A DNA stretch of 64,000 bases from Centipeda flueggei ATCC 43531 (GTDB lineage: Bacteria; Bacillota; Negativicutes; Selenomonadales; Selenomonadaceae), in the NCBI RefSeq assembly GCF_000160695.1, contig NZ_GG694010.1, forward strand, positions 121,371 through 185,370. Reading direction: 5' to 3'. This document shows, piece after piece, positions 36,730 through 45,512 of this stretch. The first letter of the stretch is position 1. The number at the start of each line of letters is the position of its first letter. Both the position numbers and the translations under genes were made by a program. The notes beneath the pieces were generated by a model. It did not search any database. It was not told the DNA's origin and worked only from the letters and a program-made list of their open reading frames with translations.

Positions 36730-37415
36730 CAGTTCTTCCCCTCAGCATACGGGATGGGGTCATGCAGCCCTGCCTCGGCAAAGCCGCGCAGCCGCAGAAG
36801 GCAGCTGTCGCAGACACCGCATGCCACAGTGCCGCCGCGATAACAGCTCGTTGTCAGTGCGTAGGGTGCGTCGAGTTCATCCCCGCGGAGGATGATCTCA
36901 CCCTTTGAGAGATGCTGGAGCGGCGTCTCGATGACGATACGCCGTCCGTCCTCCGCAGATGCCGCCGTCGCCGCATCTGCTGCGCGCTGAAACGCCGCAA
37001 TAAATTCCGGGCGGCAGTCGGGATAGCCCGAGTAGTCCACAGAGTTCACGCCGATGTAGACGTGTGCGGCACCAACGCGCTCCGCATAGCCGAGCGCATA
37101 GCTGAGGAAGATGAGGTTGCGGGCAGGCACATATGTGACGGGAATGTCGGTCCGTTCCGCATTGCCCTGTGGGACATCAATGGCACTGTCGGTCAGCGCT
37201 GAACCGCCGATGGCGTCCATATTCGTTTCAATGATGAGATGCTCTGCCGCATGATAGTGAGCGGCAATGCTCCTCGCCGCATCCAGCTCACGACTGTGGC
37301 GCTGATGGTAGTTAAAACTGATCGGATAGAGTTCCTGCCCCGCCGCATGGGCGATCGCCATGCAGGTGCAGCTGTCAAGCCCCCCCGAGAGCAGAATGAC
37401 TGCACGTTCTCCCAT
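36729..37415 (-). CDS. queC: 7-cyano-7-deazaguanine synthase QueC
   Basis: A 228-residue ATP-dependent enzyme that converts carboxy-deazaguanine to preQ0. The N-terminal PP-loop LLSGGLDSCTCMA and the C-terminal zinc cluster (CYRGG..ACGVCDSC) are visible. The start is the ATG of MGERAVILL; 54 upstream codons are shadow. It is coupled to folE2 and lies 19 nt after rpe. Confidence 0.95.
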   Translation of the reverse strand: MGERAVILLSGGLDSCTCMAIAHAAGQELYPISFNYHQRHSRELDAARSIAAHYHAAEHLIIETNMDAIGGSALTDSAIDVPQGNAERTDIPVTYVPARNLIFLSYALGYAERVGAAHVYIGVNSVDYSGYPDCRPEFIAAFQRAADAATAASAEDGRRIVIETPLQHLSKGEIILRGDELDAPYALTTSCYRGGTVACGVCDSCLLRLRGFAEAGLHDPIPYAEGKN

Positions 37416-37434
37416 ACCGTTCTCCCCTTTTCGA

Positions 37435-38145
37435 TCAGCCGCGCAGCGACGCGATGGCAGCAGATACATCTGCCGCACCGTAGATATATGATCCGGCGAC
37501 GAGCACATTCGCTCCCGCGGAGCGCACGGACTCCGCCGTCTCCGCATTGATGCCGCCGTCGACCTCGATGTCGACATTCAGTTCATTCCCCTCAATCGTA
37601 TGGTAGAGGGCATGGATCTTCCCGAGTGTGTTCTCGATGAACTTTTGCCCGCCAAAGCCGGGGTTCACTGTCATGAGCAGCACCATGTCGACATCGTCGA
37701 TCAGCTCCTCGAGCGTGTAGATGGAGGTGCCCGGATTGAGTGCGACTCCCGCACGGCAGCCCGCCGCCTTGATCTGCTGGATGACGCGGTGCGCGTGACG
37801 CGTCGCCTCGACGTGGAAGGTGATGATGTCCGCACCCGCACGCGCAAAGCTCTCGATGTGCGTCTCGGGGTGCTCGACCATCAGATGCACGTCAAAGACC
37901 GCCTTGGACACCTTGCGCAGGCTCTCGACCACACATGCCCCCATCGTGATATTCGGCACAAACGTCCCGTCCATCACGTCAATGTGGATGTACTCTGCCC
38001 CTGCTTCCTCGACGCGGCGCACCTCTGCCCCGAGATTCGCAAAATCCGCTGAGAGGATGGACGGGGCGATAATCGTCGGTCGCTCTACGTGGATATGTTC
38101 CTCTTCCTCCATCATTTCTTCTTCATATTCATGCTCGTGTGTCAT
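37435..38145 (-). CDS. rpe: Ribulose-phosphate 3-epimerase with acidic/His-rich N-terminal extension
   Basis: A 236-residue TIM barrel that interconverts ribulose- and xylulose-5-phosphate. Core motifs are APSILSADFANLG, HIDVMDGTFVPNI, DVHLMVEHP, MTVNPGFGGQKF and DGGINAETA. The usual protein starts near the APSIL strand, but here about 22 extra residues precede it, with ten Glu and four His. The ATG that includes them has AGGAG 7 nt upstream, so the extension is probably translated. It lies between rsgA and queC. Confidence 0.95.
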   Translation of the reverse strand: MTHEHEYEEEMMEEEEHIHVERPTIIAPSILSADFANLGAEVRRVEEAGAEYIHIDVMDGTFVPNITMGACVVESLRKVSKAVFDVHLMVEHPETHIESFARAGADIITFHVEATRHAHRVIQQIKAAGCRAGVALNPGTSIYTLEELIDDVDMVLLMTVNPGFGGQKFIENTLGKIHALYHTIEGNELNVDIEVDGGINAETAESVRSAGANVLVAGSYIYGAADVSAAIASLRG

Positions 38146-38155
38146 GGGTATTCTC

Positions 38156-39022
38156 CTATCTTCTTACCGATCTGATTTCATCCAGCAACGCAATGTAAGC
38201 ATCATAGCGCGTACACGCGAGCCGTCCTTCCTCTGCCGCCGCCTTAACGGCACAGTTCGGCTCATGACTGTGGCTGCACGGCGTGAAGCGGCAGCCCGGG
38301 AAATGCAGGAACTCAGGAAAGCAGTCCGCGAGCTCGTCCGCCGCGATTCCCGTCAGCTCCTGCTGGGTAAAGCCCGGCGTATCGACGACATAGCCACCCG
38401 CAAAGGGAAGGAGTTCGGCGCGGCGCGTCGTATGCCGACCGCGTCCGATTTTCTCACTGACCGCTCCCACTGCCAGAGCGAGGGACGAATCCATTGCATT
38501 GAGCAGGGAGGATTTTCCTGCGCCCGAAGGGCCTGCAAAGACCGTGATCTCTCCTGCAAGACGCTCCTGCAACGCCGAAAGTCCCGTCCCATTCACTGCA
38601 GACACCAGCAGGACGGGATACCCTGCTGCTTCGTACGGCGTGCAGAATTCCGTCATGTTGCCGCCAGCCAGATCAATCTTATTGATGCAGAGCACGATAT
38701 GATCTATGCCGCTGTGCTCGGCAAGTACAAGAAAGCGACTGACAACGAGCGGGTGTGGATTGGGGGCGGCGGCAGCGACAGTGACGACGATCTGCGTGAG
38801 ATTTGCCACGCGCGGACGCAAAAGAAGCGATGTGCGCGGCTCTGTTCCCTCGATCACGCCCTCCGTGGAGGAGATCCTCTCCAGACGCACAATGTCACCG
38901 GGAAGCAGTGCATCACGCCCACGTGTACTCTTGCCGCGCAGCTTGCAGAGTATCTCCGCACTGTTCACGCTGACGTGGATGACGCTGTTGTAGACCTTCA
39001 GAATCCGTCCGTACTGGTGCAC
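38156..39022 (-). CDS. rsgA: Ribosome small-subunit GTPase RsgA
   Basis: A 288-residue circularly permuted GTPase: N-terminal OB fold (YGRILKVYNSVIHV), G4 NKID before G1 GPSGAGKS, G3 DTPG, and a C-terminal zinc site (CRFTPCSHSHEPNC). It acts late in 30S maturation. The start is GTG with GGGAGG 5 nt upstream; 46 further codons upstream lie in pknB. It is linked to pknB by a 10-nt gap, as in many Firmicutes. Confidence 0.95.
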   Translation of the reverse strand: MHQYGRILKVYNSVIHVSVNSAEILCKLRGKSTRGRDALLPGDIVRLERISSTEGVIEGTEPRTSLLLRPRVANLTQIVVTVAAAAPNPHPLVVSRFLVLAEHSGIDHIVLCINKIDLAGGNMTEFCTPYEAAGYPVLLVSAVNGTGLSALQERLAGEITVFAGPSGAGKSSLLNAMDSSLALAVGAVSEKIGRGRHTTRRAELLPFAGGYVVDTPGFTQQELTGIAADELADCFPEFLHFPGCRFTPCSHSHEPNCAVKAAAEEGRLACTRYDAYIALLDEIRSVRR

Positions 39023-39032
39023 AGCCGCCTCC

Positions 39033-40790
39033 CTACTCTGTCTTTTCCGTCTGGATACGGCGTCCGGCGGGGTCTTTATCCCCCTTCTTAGGTTCGCTGT
39101 TTTTCCCGCTGTTCTTCGTTTCAGTCCCCTTTCCGCTCGAAACAGTGAGCCGTACCACACTCCCTGCCTCCATCTCAGCTCCCGCCGAGGGCGACTGGCT
39201 GATAACCGTCCCTGCTGCCTGGGTACTCGTCTCTTCTGCCGTACTTCCGACCTTCAGACCGCTGCTCTCAAGCAGCGCACGGGCACGATCCAATGGTACA
39301 CCTTTTACATCAGGGACTGCGACCTTCTTGACCTTCTGCCCTTTGCTGACAGTAATATCGACCGACTGTCCTTTGCTGATGCGCGATCCGCTGCGCGGGT
39401 CCTGTGAGATGACCGTGCCACTGTCCTCGTCTGAATATGTCTCATACGCTGAGCCAAGGCGCAGCCCCATTTGCTCGAGTTTGGCGATGGCATCTGCCTT
39501 CGTCAGTCCGCGCAGATTCGGCATCTCGATCTCCTCACCGCCCTTGCTGACGTAGATGGTAACCGTACGCTCTTCCTTGACCGTCATGCCTGCCTCAGGA
39601 GTCTGCGAAACGACAATGCCGACAGGTACAGATGCATCATAGGTTTCAGCGACCGTAACACGCAGATGCTGATCCTCCAAAATCTGTCGGGCAAGTGTCA
39701 GCTGCTTTCCTGTTACATCAGGAACAGTGACCTCAACGGAACTCCAGAATTTGCCAAAGCTAAGGAAAAAACCAGTAAAGAATCCCAGAAGAAGAATGAG
39801 AACAATCCCAAACTTGAACTTCTTCTTCTGATAGAATGAACGCTCTTCCGCCTGCGGCAATTCTATCTCATTCTCCGACGCCGGGACAGCAGCATGGAGC
39901 TCCTGCGCTTCCATGGGGCTGAGAACACGTGTCGCATCCGGATCAAACCCTGGTACAGCGGTGGTATCGCTATGCATCATCTGCTCCGTATGTGCAATAT
40001 CTGCCGCGAGTGTGCTGCTGTCCGGACGCTGTGACGGGTCCTTCGCCATCATGCGTGCTACAAGAGCCTCAACGACAGGCGGAATACCCGGAACGAGGAG
40101 ACGGAGTGGCTGCGGCTCCTCTTCGAGATGCTTGCGTGCAATACTCACGGCAGTATTCCCATCAAAAGGGATGCGGCCAGAAAGCATTTCATAGAGAACA
40201 ACGCCGAGGGAGTAGACATCCGACTTCGGCGTAATGAGCGTACCGCGCGCCTGCTCGGGAGAGAAATAATGTACAGAGCCCATGATATTATCGTTGTACG
40301 TCATGGTGGACTCAGTCACCGCGCGTGCGATGCCGAAGTCTGCCACCTTGATGTTTCCGTCGGGCATGACCAGGATGTTATGCGGCTTGATGTCGCAGTG
40401 CACAAGATTATTCGCATGTGCCTGTGCCAGTGCTCCCGCGATCTGACGTGCAATGCGGAGCGCCTGAGCCACGGGCAGAGCCCCCTCCTCCTTGATGCGC
40501 TCCTTCAGCGTACGTCCCGGAACATACTCCATAACAATGTAGTGGCGTCCCTCGGCAACACCGACATCATAGACATTGACGATATTGGGGTGCGTGATGC
40601 GCGCCGCAGCCTTTGCCTCACGCTGAAACCGCCCAATGAATTCCGTGTCGTGCTCATACTGCTGATGCAAAATTTTAACAGCGACAGTGCGTTCCAAAAG
40701 CTGATCTTTCGCCCGATAGACATCCGCCATGCCGCCGCTGCCAACAAGCATTTCCAGTGCATAGCGTCCATCCAAAACACGCTCGACCAT
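39033..40790 (-). CDS. pknB: PASTA-domain Ser/Thr protein kinase PknB/PrkC
   Basis: A 585-residue transmembrane kinase: catalytic domain about 10-270 (GSGGMADVYRAKD, VAVKIL, HCDIKPHN, VADFGIA), juxtamembrane region, one transmembrane helix (IVLILLLGFFTGFFLSFG near 335), then three extracellular PASTA repeats and a Lys/Glu-rich tail. It senses cell-wall precursors and phosphorylates division proteins. The catalytic loop has Cys instead of the usual Arg before the catalytic Asp (HCD). RBS AGGAGG. The neighbours pbpA, ftsW, stp and two FHA genes form a wall-regulation cluster. Confidence 0.95.
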   Translation of the reverse strand: MVERVLDGRYALEMLVGSGGMADVYRAKDQLLERTVAVKILHQQYEHDTEFIGRFQREAKAAARITHPNIVNVYDVGVAEGRHYIVMEYVPGRTLKERIKEEGALPVAQALRIARQIAGALAQAHANNLVHCDIKPHNILVMPDGNIKVADFGIARAVTESTMTYNDNIMGSVHYFSPEQARGTLITPKSDVYSLGVVLYEMLSGRIPFDGNTAVSIARKHLEEEPQPLRLLVPGIPPVVEALVARMMAKDPSQRPDSSTLAADIAHTEQMMHSDTTAVPGFDPDATRVLSPMEAQELHAAVPASENEIELPQAEERSFYQKKKFKFGIVLILLLGFFTGFFLSFGKFWSSVEVTVPDVTGKQLTLARQILEDQHLRVTVAETYDASVPVGIVVSQTPEAGMTVKEERTVTIYVSKGGEEIEMPNLRGLTKADAIAKLEQMGLRLGSAYETYSDEDSGTVISQDPRSGSRISKGQSVDITVSKGQKVKKVAVPDVKGVPLDRARALLESSGLKVGSTAEETSTQAAGTVISQSPSAGAEMEAGSVVRLTVSSGKGTETKNSGKNSEPKKGDKDPAGRRIQTEKTE

Positions 40791-40844
40791 GTTTCTTCCT
40801 CCTATCGCCTCTGCCGTGTGCCGAGGCACTATCTCATCAGGGTG

Positions 40845-42248
40845 TCAGCCCTCAAAATACCTGCTGATAATTCGACGGGCAATCCCCGCCGCCGCTCTGC
40901 CGCCGTAGCCGCCCTCCTCCACAAGGACGGAAAGGACGATCTTGCGGCCGCCGTGCTCTGCCGTGCCGATAAACCATGCATGATCGGTTCCGGTTGCGTT
41001 CTCTGCCGTGCCGGTCTTGCCCGTCACACGCACGCCGCTGACCTCTGCCGCCGTACCTGTCCCGGAGGCAACGACTCCCTCCATATCCGCATCGATAATA
41101 GAAGCACGTTCGGCTGTCGTTGCCGTCCGCCACACCTGCGGATTTGCTGCATAGAGTGCTGCACCTCCCGTCGTCAGTACAGCATCTACGAGATATGGCT
41201 GCATGATGCGTCCCCCATTCGCGAACGCATCAGCAACGAGTGCCATCTGCAGGGGGGTGACAAGCAGCTGTCCCTGACCGAATCCGATCTGGGCAATCTC
41301 TCCGTCGCTCAGACCGTGCAGAGAAGGAACATGGGCCATCGCCATCGTAAGTTCCGCCGCTGGAAGTTCTGCCCCAATACCGAAGCGGTCAAACGCATCA
41401 CTGAGCCCCTTGTCTCCCATGCGCATGGCGAGTGTCGCAAAGGTAATATTACACGACTCACGCAGTGCATCCGCGAGACGCAGTCGGCCGTGTGCCTCAC
41501 CGTGACTCTCATGCAGGACATAGTCCTTGCCGATGGCAAGCTCTCCCGTACAGTCAAAGATCTCATCCGGCGTCGTCACACCAGTCTTCAGTGCCGCATC
41601 GGCGATCAGTGTCTTGAAGGTAGAGCCAGGCGGATATAGTCCCTGTGCGGCCCGATTTACGAGCGGGCTGTCGGCACGGGACGATAGTTCATCCCACGCA
41701 CGTTCTGTCACCGAAGGATCAAAGGATGGCGTACTCACCATGGCAAGCACTGCCCCCGTCGCCGCGTCCATTACAACGACTGCTCCCCGATGTTCGCCGA
41801 GCGCACGGTACGCCGTCTGCGACAGTTCCGCATCGACAGTAAGACGGACATCATAGCCCGTATCGGCGCGCAGAAGTGTGCGCAGTGGGCCCATCCCCGC
41901 CACATCATTCGTCACCCCGCTGAGCGCAGCGCCCTCCGTCTGCTCGATACCTGTCGCCCCATGACGGTCAGTACGGTAGCCAGTAACAGGTGCAAGCACC
42001 GTGCCATAAGGATAGGAACGATGCCCTCCGGCATCACTCTCGGCGAGGACACGTCCCTCACGATCGAGGATACGGCCGCGCTGTATATCTCCCTCCATCA
42101 GTGCGGAGCGCATATTGAGCGGATGTGCGGCAAGTTCCGGACCATCCCACACAGAAAGCTTGACGAGGTAAAGAAGTTGGATAACGATAAGAAGGAGCAG
42201 ACACGCAGCAGCGGCAGCGATATGCCGGCGCATCTTTTCATCCGTCAT
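40845..42248 (-). CDS. pbpA: Penicillin-binding protein, class B transpeptidase (PbpA-like)
   Basis: A 467-residue single-pass transpeptidase: N-terminal transmembrane helix (IAAAAACLLLLIVIQLLYL), a short non-catalytic domain, and a transpeptidase domain with SXXK in PPGSTFK, SXN in ESCNIT and KTG in VTGKTGTAEN. It cross-links peptidoglycan with its SEDS partner, encoded immediately upstream with a 4-nt overlap. The size is close to actinobacterial PbpA, smaller than typical FtsI. Confidence 0.92.
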   Translation of the reverse strand: MTDEKMRRHIAAAAACLLLLIVIQLLYLVKLSVWDGPELAAHPLNMRSALMEGDIQRGRILDREGRVLAESDAGGHRSYPYGTVLAPVTGYRTDRHGATGIEQTEGAALSGVTNDVAGMGPLRTLLRADTGYDVRLTVDAELSQTAYRALGEHRGAVVVMDAATGAVLAMVSTPSFDPSVTERAWDELSSRADSPLVNRAAQGLYPPGSTFKTLIADAALKTGVTTPDEIFDCTGELAIGKDYVLHESHGEAHGRLRLADALRESCNITFATLAMRMGDKGLSDAFDRFGIGAELPAAELTMAMAHVPSLHGLSDGEIAQIGFGQGQLLVTPLQMALVADAFANGGRIMQPYLVDAVLTTGGAALYAANPQVWRTATTAERASIIDADMEGVVASGTGTAAEVSGVRVTGKTGTAENATGTDHAWFIGTAEHGGRKIVLSVLVEEGGYGGRAAAGIARRIISRYFEG

Positions 42249-43516
42249 GGTGCCGCCTCCTTACGTGGTGCGGACAGTGCCGTCAGAATACCAAGAAAAA
42301 CAAAACTCGCCGCCATGGAGCTGCCGCCATAGCTGACAAAGGGCAGAGTGATGCCCGTCAACGGCAGAAGTTTCGTAACGCCCGCAATGATAATGAACGC
42401 CTGCAGGAGAAGCGCCGTCGCAGCACCTGCTGCAGCAAGAGCCCGCTCCACACGCAGCTGACACATAGCAATATGGACACCACGCCAAAAGATAAGTGCA
42501 TAGGCGAGGAGAACAGCAGCTGCACCAATCAGACCGAACTCCTCGGCAATCGCAGCAAAGATGAAGTCCGTGTGCACCTCCGGGATCAGTCCGGGATGCC
42601 CCTCAGCAAATCCCGTCCCCCAGACACCGCCGCTGCCGATGGCAAAGAGAGCCTGAACGATCTGATATGACATACCATTTGGGTCTGCCCACGGGTGCAT
42701 CCAGATGTCAAAGCGGACACGCACATGCCCAAAAAGCATATAACTGAGTGCTGCCGCAGCAAGAATGAACACTCCCGCAAGAAACACATAGGACTTGCGC
42801 CCTGTTCCCATATAGGTCATAACCACTGCCATGCCAAAGAAAAACAATGCCGCGCCGAGGTCATGTGCGATAACAAACATCAGCACGGAAAGTCCCCAGA
42901 GAGCAATGAGAGGCGCGATGAAACGTACGGGCGGCAGATGGAGGAATGCGACGCGCCGTGCCGGAAGTGTCAGCACGGCATGATGATCGGCAAGATAGGC
43001 AGAAAGAAAGAACACGAGAAGAATCTTGCCAAACTCCGAGGGCTGGACAGAAAAAGCGCCGAATGCCAGCCAATTCTTATTGCCGCCAATGGAGACACCA
43101 AAGAGCAGAGGAAGCAGGAGGACGATGGTGGTAGCTGCACCGAGCAAGTAAGGATAGGAAAACATCCGCGCAAGGCGATCCCACATAAGAATCACCGTCA
43201 TCCACAGGATGATTCCAATGGATGCCCAGCGCAGCTGCGCTGTGAAGAGATCTGGCTTCAGCCGTGCAATCTCCGCAAGGCCAACGGAAAGGAGTACATA
43301 AGCGAGCATCAAGGGCACACGATCCAGTCTGCGCCGTGCCGCAAGGAAAAAACTCACCGTGCCGCAAAGCAGGAGAATGCCGAGATACGGCAAATACGGC
43401 AAATCGGTCTGCCAGTCAAAGTGCCAGCCGGGCTGCCCCGCCCCGTGCTCCAGCAGAAGAATACCAAGTCCGCAGAGGAGGATACCGAGCGGAGCAAATC
43501 GCAATTTATGCATCAT
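42245..43516 (-). CDS. SEDS-family peptidoglycan polymerase (FtsW/RodA)
   Basis: A 423-residue polytopic protein with about ten transmembrane segments. SEDS motifs: SVQPSEFGKILLVFFLSAYLAD, FVIAHDLGAALFFF, and the C-terminal TGITLPFVSYGGSSM. It polymerises glycan strands from lipid II with the adjacent class B PBP. Pairing with pbpA and pknB resembles actinobacterial rodA/ftsW clusters; division and elongation roles cannot be separated from sequence alone. Confidence 0.92.
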   Translation of the reverse strand: MMHKLRFAPLGILLCGLGILLLEHGAGQPGWHFDWQTDLPYLPYLGILLLCGTVSFFLAARRRLDRVPLMLAYVLLSVGLAEIARLKPDLFTAQLRWASIGIILWMTVILMWDRLARMFSYPYLLGAATTIVLLLPLLFGVSIGGNKNWLAFGAFSVQPSEFGKILLVFFLSAYLADHHAVLTLPARRVAFLHLPPVRFIAPLIALWGLSVLMFVIAHDLGAALFFFGMAVVMTYMGTGRKSYVFLAGVFILAAAALSYMLFGHVRVRFDIWMHPWADPNGMSYQIVQALFAIGSGGVWGTGFAEGHPGLIPEVHTDFIFAAIAEEFGLIGAAAVLLAYALIFWRGVHIAMCQLRVERALAAAGAATALLLQAFIIIAGVTKLLPLTGITLPFVSYGGSSMAASFVFLGILTALSAPRKEAAP

Positions 43517-44226
43517 GACGGATCACAGGCGACGACAATCGCCGTTACGTTATCCGTTCCCCCTGCATCAAGGGCACGTTTCACCATTTGATGGGCAGCA
43601 TCGGCGGGGACACCGCCGAGCAGTGTACACAGCTCTGCATCCTCAACCATATTGGTCAGCCCATCTGTTGCGAGGAGAAAGCGATCCCCCGCCTCAACGG
43701 GAAACGAATCACCATCCACATGCAGGCGTTCCTCGATGCCGACGGCACGCAGAAGATAATTCTTGCGCGGATGATGCTGTGCTTCTGCCTCACTCAGTTC
43801 TCCTCGTGCGACAAGTTCTTCCACATAGGAGTGGTCACGCGAGATCTGGCGGAATTCTCCATCCCGCAGAAGATAGAGACGGCTGTCGCCGACGTGCGCA
43901 TAATGCGCCATCTGCGCAGCTTCATCGATATGAAGAACCGTCGCCGTCGATCCCATCCCCTCATAGGAGGAATTGCCTGCAGCGGCATCCAATACCTGCT
44001 GGTTCGCACGAAGCACTGCACTCTTGAGCGACGCCGTATCGATGGGTTCACCTGCATTCGCCATATCATGCACAGCGGCAACAACAATGCGGCTTGCCAC
44101 CTCACCTGCTGCATGTCCGCCGAGGCCATCTGCCACGACATAGACGGAATGGACGAATACGCCGCAGCTGTCCTCGTTCGACGTTCGTACACGGCCGATA
44201 TCCGACGCACTCGAAACTTCTATCAT
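43513..44226 (-). CDS. stp: PP2C-family Ser/Thr phosphatase Stp
   Basis: A 237-residue metal-dependent phosphatase: VVADGLGGHAAGE, HVGDSRLYLLRDG, LLATDGLTNMVED and GGTDNVTAIVV supply the metal-binding aspartates. It reverses PknB phosphorylation. The start is the ATG of MIEVSSASDIG with GAGAGG upstream; 29 earlier codons are shadow. It overlaps the SEDS gene by 4 nt. Confidence 0.94.
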   Translation of the reverse strand: MIEVSSASDIGRVRTSNEDSCGVFVHSVYVVADGLGGHAAGEVASRIVVAAVHDMANAGEPIDTASLKSAVLRANQQVLDAAAGNSSYEGMGSTATVLHIDEAAQMAHYAHVGDSRLYLLRDGEFRQISRDHSYVEELVARGELSEAEAQHHPRKNYLLRAVGIEERLHVDGDSFPVEAGDRFLLATDGLTNMVEDAELCTLLGGVPADAAHQMVKRALDAGGTDNVTAIVVACDPS

Positions 44227-44230
44227 GTGC

Positions 44231-44671
44231 TTACCTCTCAAACCGCAGAGACACGGCACCGATGCGCAGAACATCGCCGGGGCGCAGATACGCCCGTCCC
44301 GACAGCCGCCCATCGTTCAGGTAGGTACAGTTGCGGCTGCCAAGATCCTCTGCAATATATGAATTTTCCCGCTGATAAATCAGAACATGATGATGTGAAA
44401 CAAAGCTGTCTGAAAGGACAATATCGTTATCCGGACTGCGGCCGATCGACAGCTCATGCCCTAGGGGATATCTCTTTCCCTCTATCCCCTTGCCGGTGAG
44501 GACAAGGAGTGTCGGTGCTCCGACCGACTGCACAGGCGCACGTGGTACATGCAAATCCATGCGCAGTGAGGAAAACATGAGGTGCCCGATACGGAAGACG
44601 GAATAAGCCAGCCAAAGCAATGCACCATATTCCAATATGACGCGCAGCGCCTTAAGAAAAAGCGCCGGCAT
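44231..44671 (-). CDS. FHA-domain protein with N-terminal membrane helix
   Basis: A 146-residue protein: an N-terminal hydrophobic helix (LRVILEYGALLWLAYSVFRIG), then a C-terminal FHA domain with GRSPDNDIVL and SHHHVLIYQ and NCTYLNDG, which binds phosphothreonine. It is likely a substrate or reader of PknB, like FhaB/FipA in actinobacteria. The start is the ATG that overlaps the preceding stop as TGATG with GAGG 7 nt upstream; a second ATG 6 nt earlier is too close to that site. Confidence 0.88.
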   Translation of the reverse strand: MPALFLKALRVILEYGALLWLAYSVFRIGHLMFSSLRMDLHVPRAPVQSVGAPTLLVLTGKGIEGKRYPLGHELSIGRSPDNDIVLSDSFVSHHHVLIYQRENSYIAEDLGSRNCTYLNDGRLSGRAYLRPGDVLRIGAVSLRFER

Positions 44672-45417
44672 CAGCATACCTCATAGCGAAGCGCTGTTGT
44701 CCCGAGGCATATCTCATCCCCGTTTCTGAGGCACTGCATCTCAATCCGCCTGCCATCGACAAAGGTCCCATTGCGGCTCTCCGCATCATAGAGCATGTGC
44801 CGATGCTGCTCATAGGAAATCCATGCATGCACGCGCGAGACATTGGTGTCCGTCAGAATAAACTCATTGCGCGGCATACGTCCCATATAGATTTTGCGCT
44901 CACCAAGCAGCATGGTGATACCTTCATCTGCCCCGCTGAGAACAGTGAGCATGGCAAGCTCATGCTCCGGCGGCAGGTCGAGGCAGCGCACATCCCGCAT
45001 CGACGGACGCTCCAGCACAATGGTCTGTGCCATCGTATCATGGGAGACCGGCTCGTTCTGTTCCGGAACATGCTTCTGCTGCATCTGTGCGGTCATACGA
45101 TAGGAACCTGCACGCAGAGAAGAATCAACAACAAATGAGATGCTAAGCCGCCCTTCCATCAGAAGATCCTCTCGGATAATACAGCGCTTCAGTGCCGTGC
45201 CCAGCTCATCCGTCACACGATGAGAACAGAGGCGCTGATAGTCCTCTGTTCCAAGGGAAATGACGTAAGCATTGGCAATCGAGGCGCTTCCCTGACGCTT
45301 TGCCTCTTTCTCCAATCCCCTGATCAGTTCAACCGGCTCCAGATGACTGCTGAACTTGCGGTTGAAGAATCCCTCAATGTGATCCCCCAGAAACGATTCC
45401 ACGCGATCCATCATCAT
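44671..45417 (-). CDS. DUF3662 + FHA-domain protein (FhaA-like)
   Basis: A 248-residue protein with an N-terminal DUF3662 domain (about 1-120: VESFLGDHIEGFFNRKFSSHLEPVELIRGLEKEAKR) and a C-terminal FHA domain (IYMGRMPRNEFIL, VSRVHAWI, SRNGTFVDGRRI). The domain order is the same as actinobacterial FhaA. It probably links PknB signalling to wall synthesis. The start is the ATG with AAAGGAG 8 nt upstream. First gene of the FHA-FHA-stp-SEDS-pbpA-pknB-rsgA-rpe run. Confidence 0.9.
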   Translation of the reverse strand: MMMDRVESFLGDHIEGFFNRKFSSHLEPVELIRGLEKEAKRQGSASIANAYVISLGTEDYQRLCSHRVTDELGTALKRCIIREDLLMEGRLSISFVVDSSLRAGSYRMTAQMQQKHVPEQNEPVSHDTMAQTIVLERPSMRDVRCLDLPPEHELAMLTVLSGADEGITMLLGERKIYMGRMPRNEFILTDTNVSRVHAWISYEQHRHMLYDAESRNGTFVDGRRIEMQCLRNGDEICLGTTALRYEVC

Positions 45418-45512
45418 GCATCGCTCTCCTTTGATCGTAAAGCACAGGAAAATCCACATGCTTCATAAGAATATAAAACAACTTCTATATCATAGCATAA
45501 ATCCTGAAAAAA

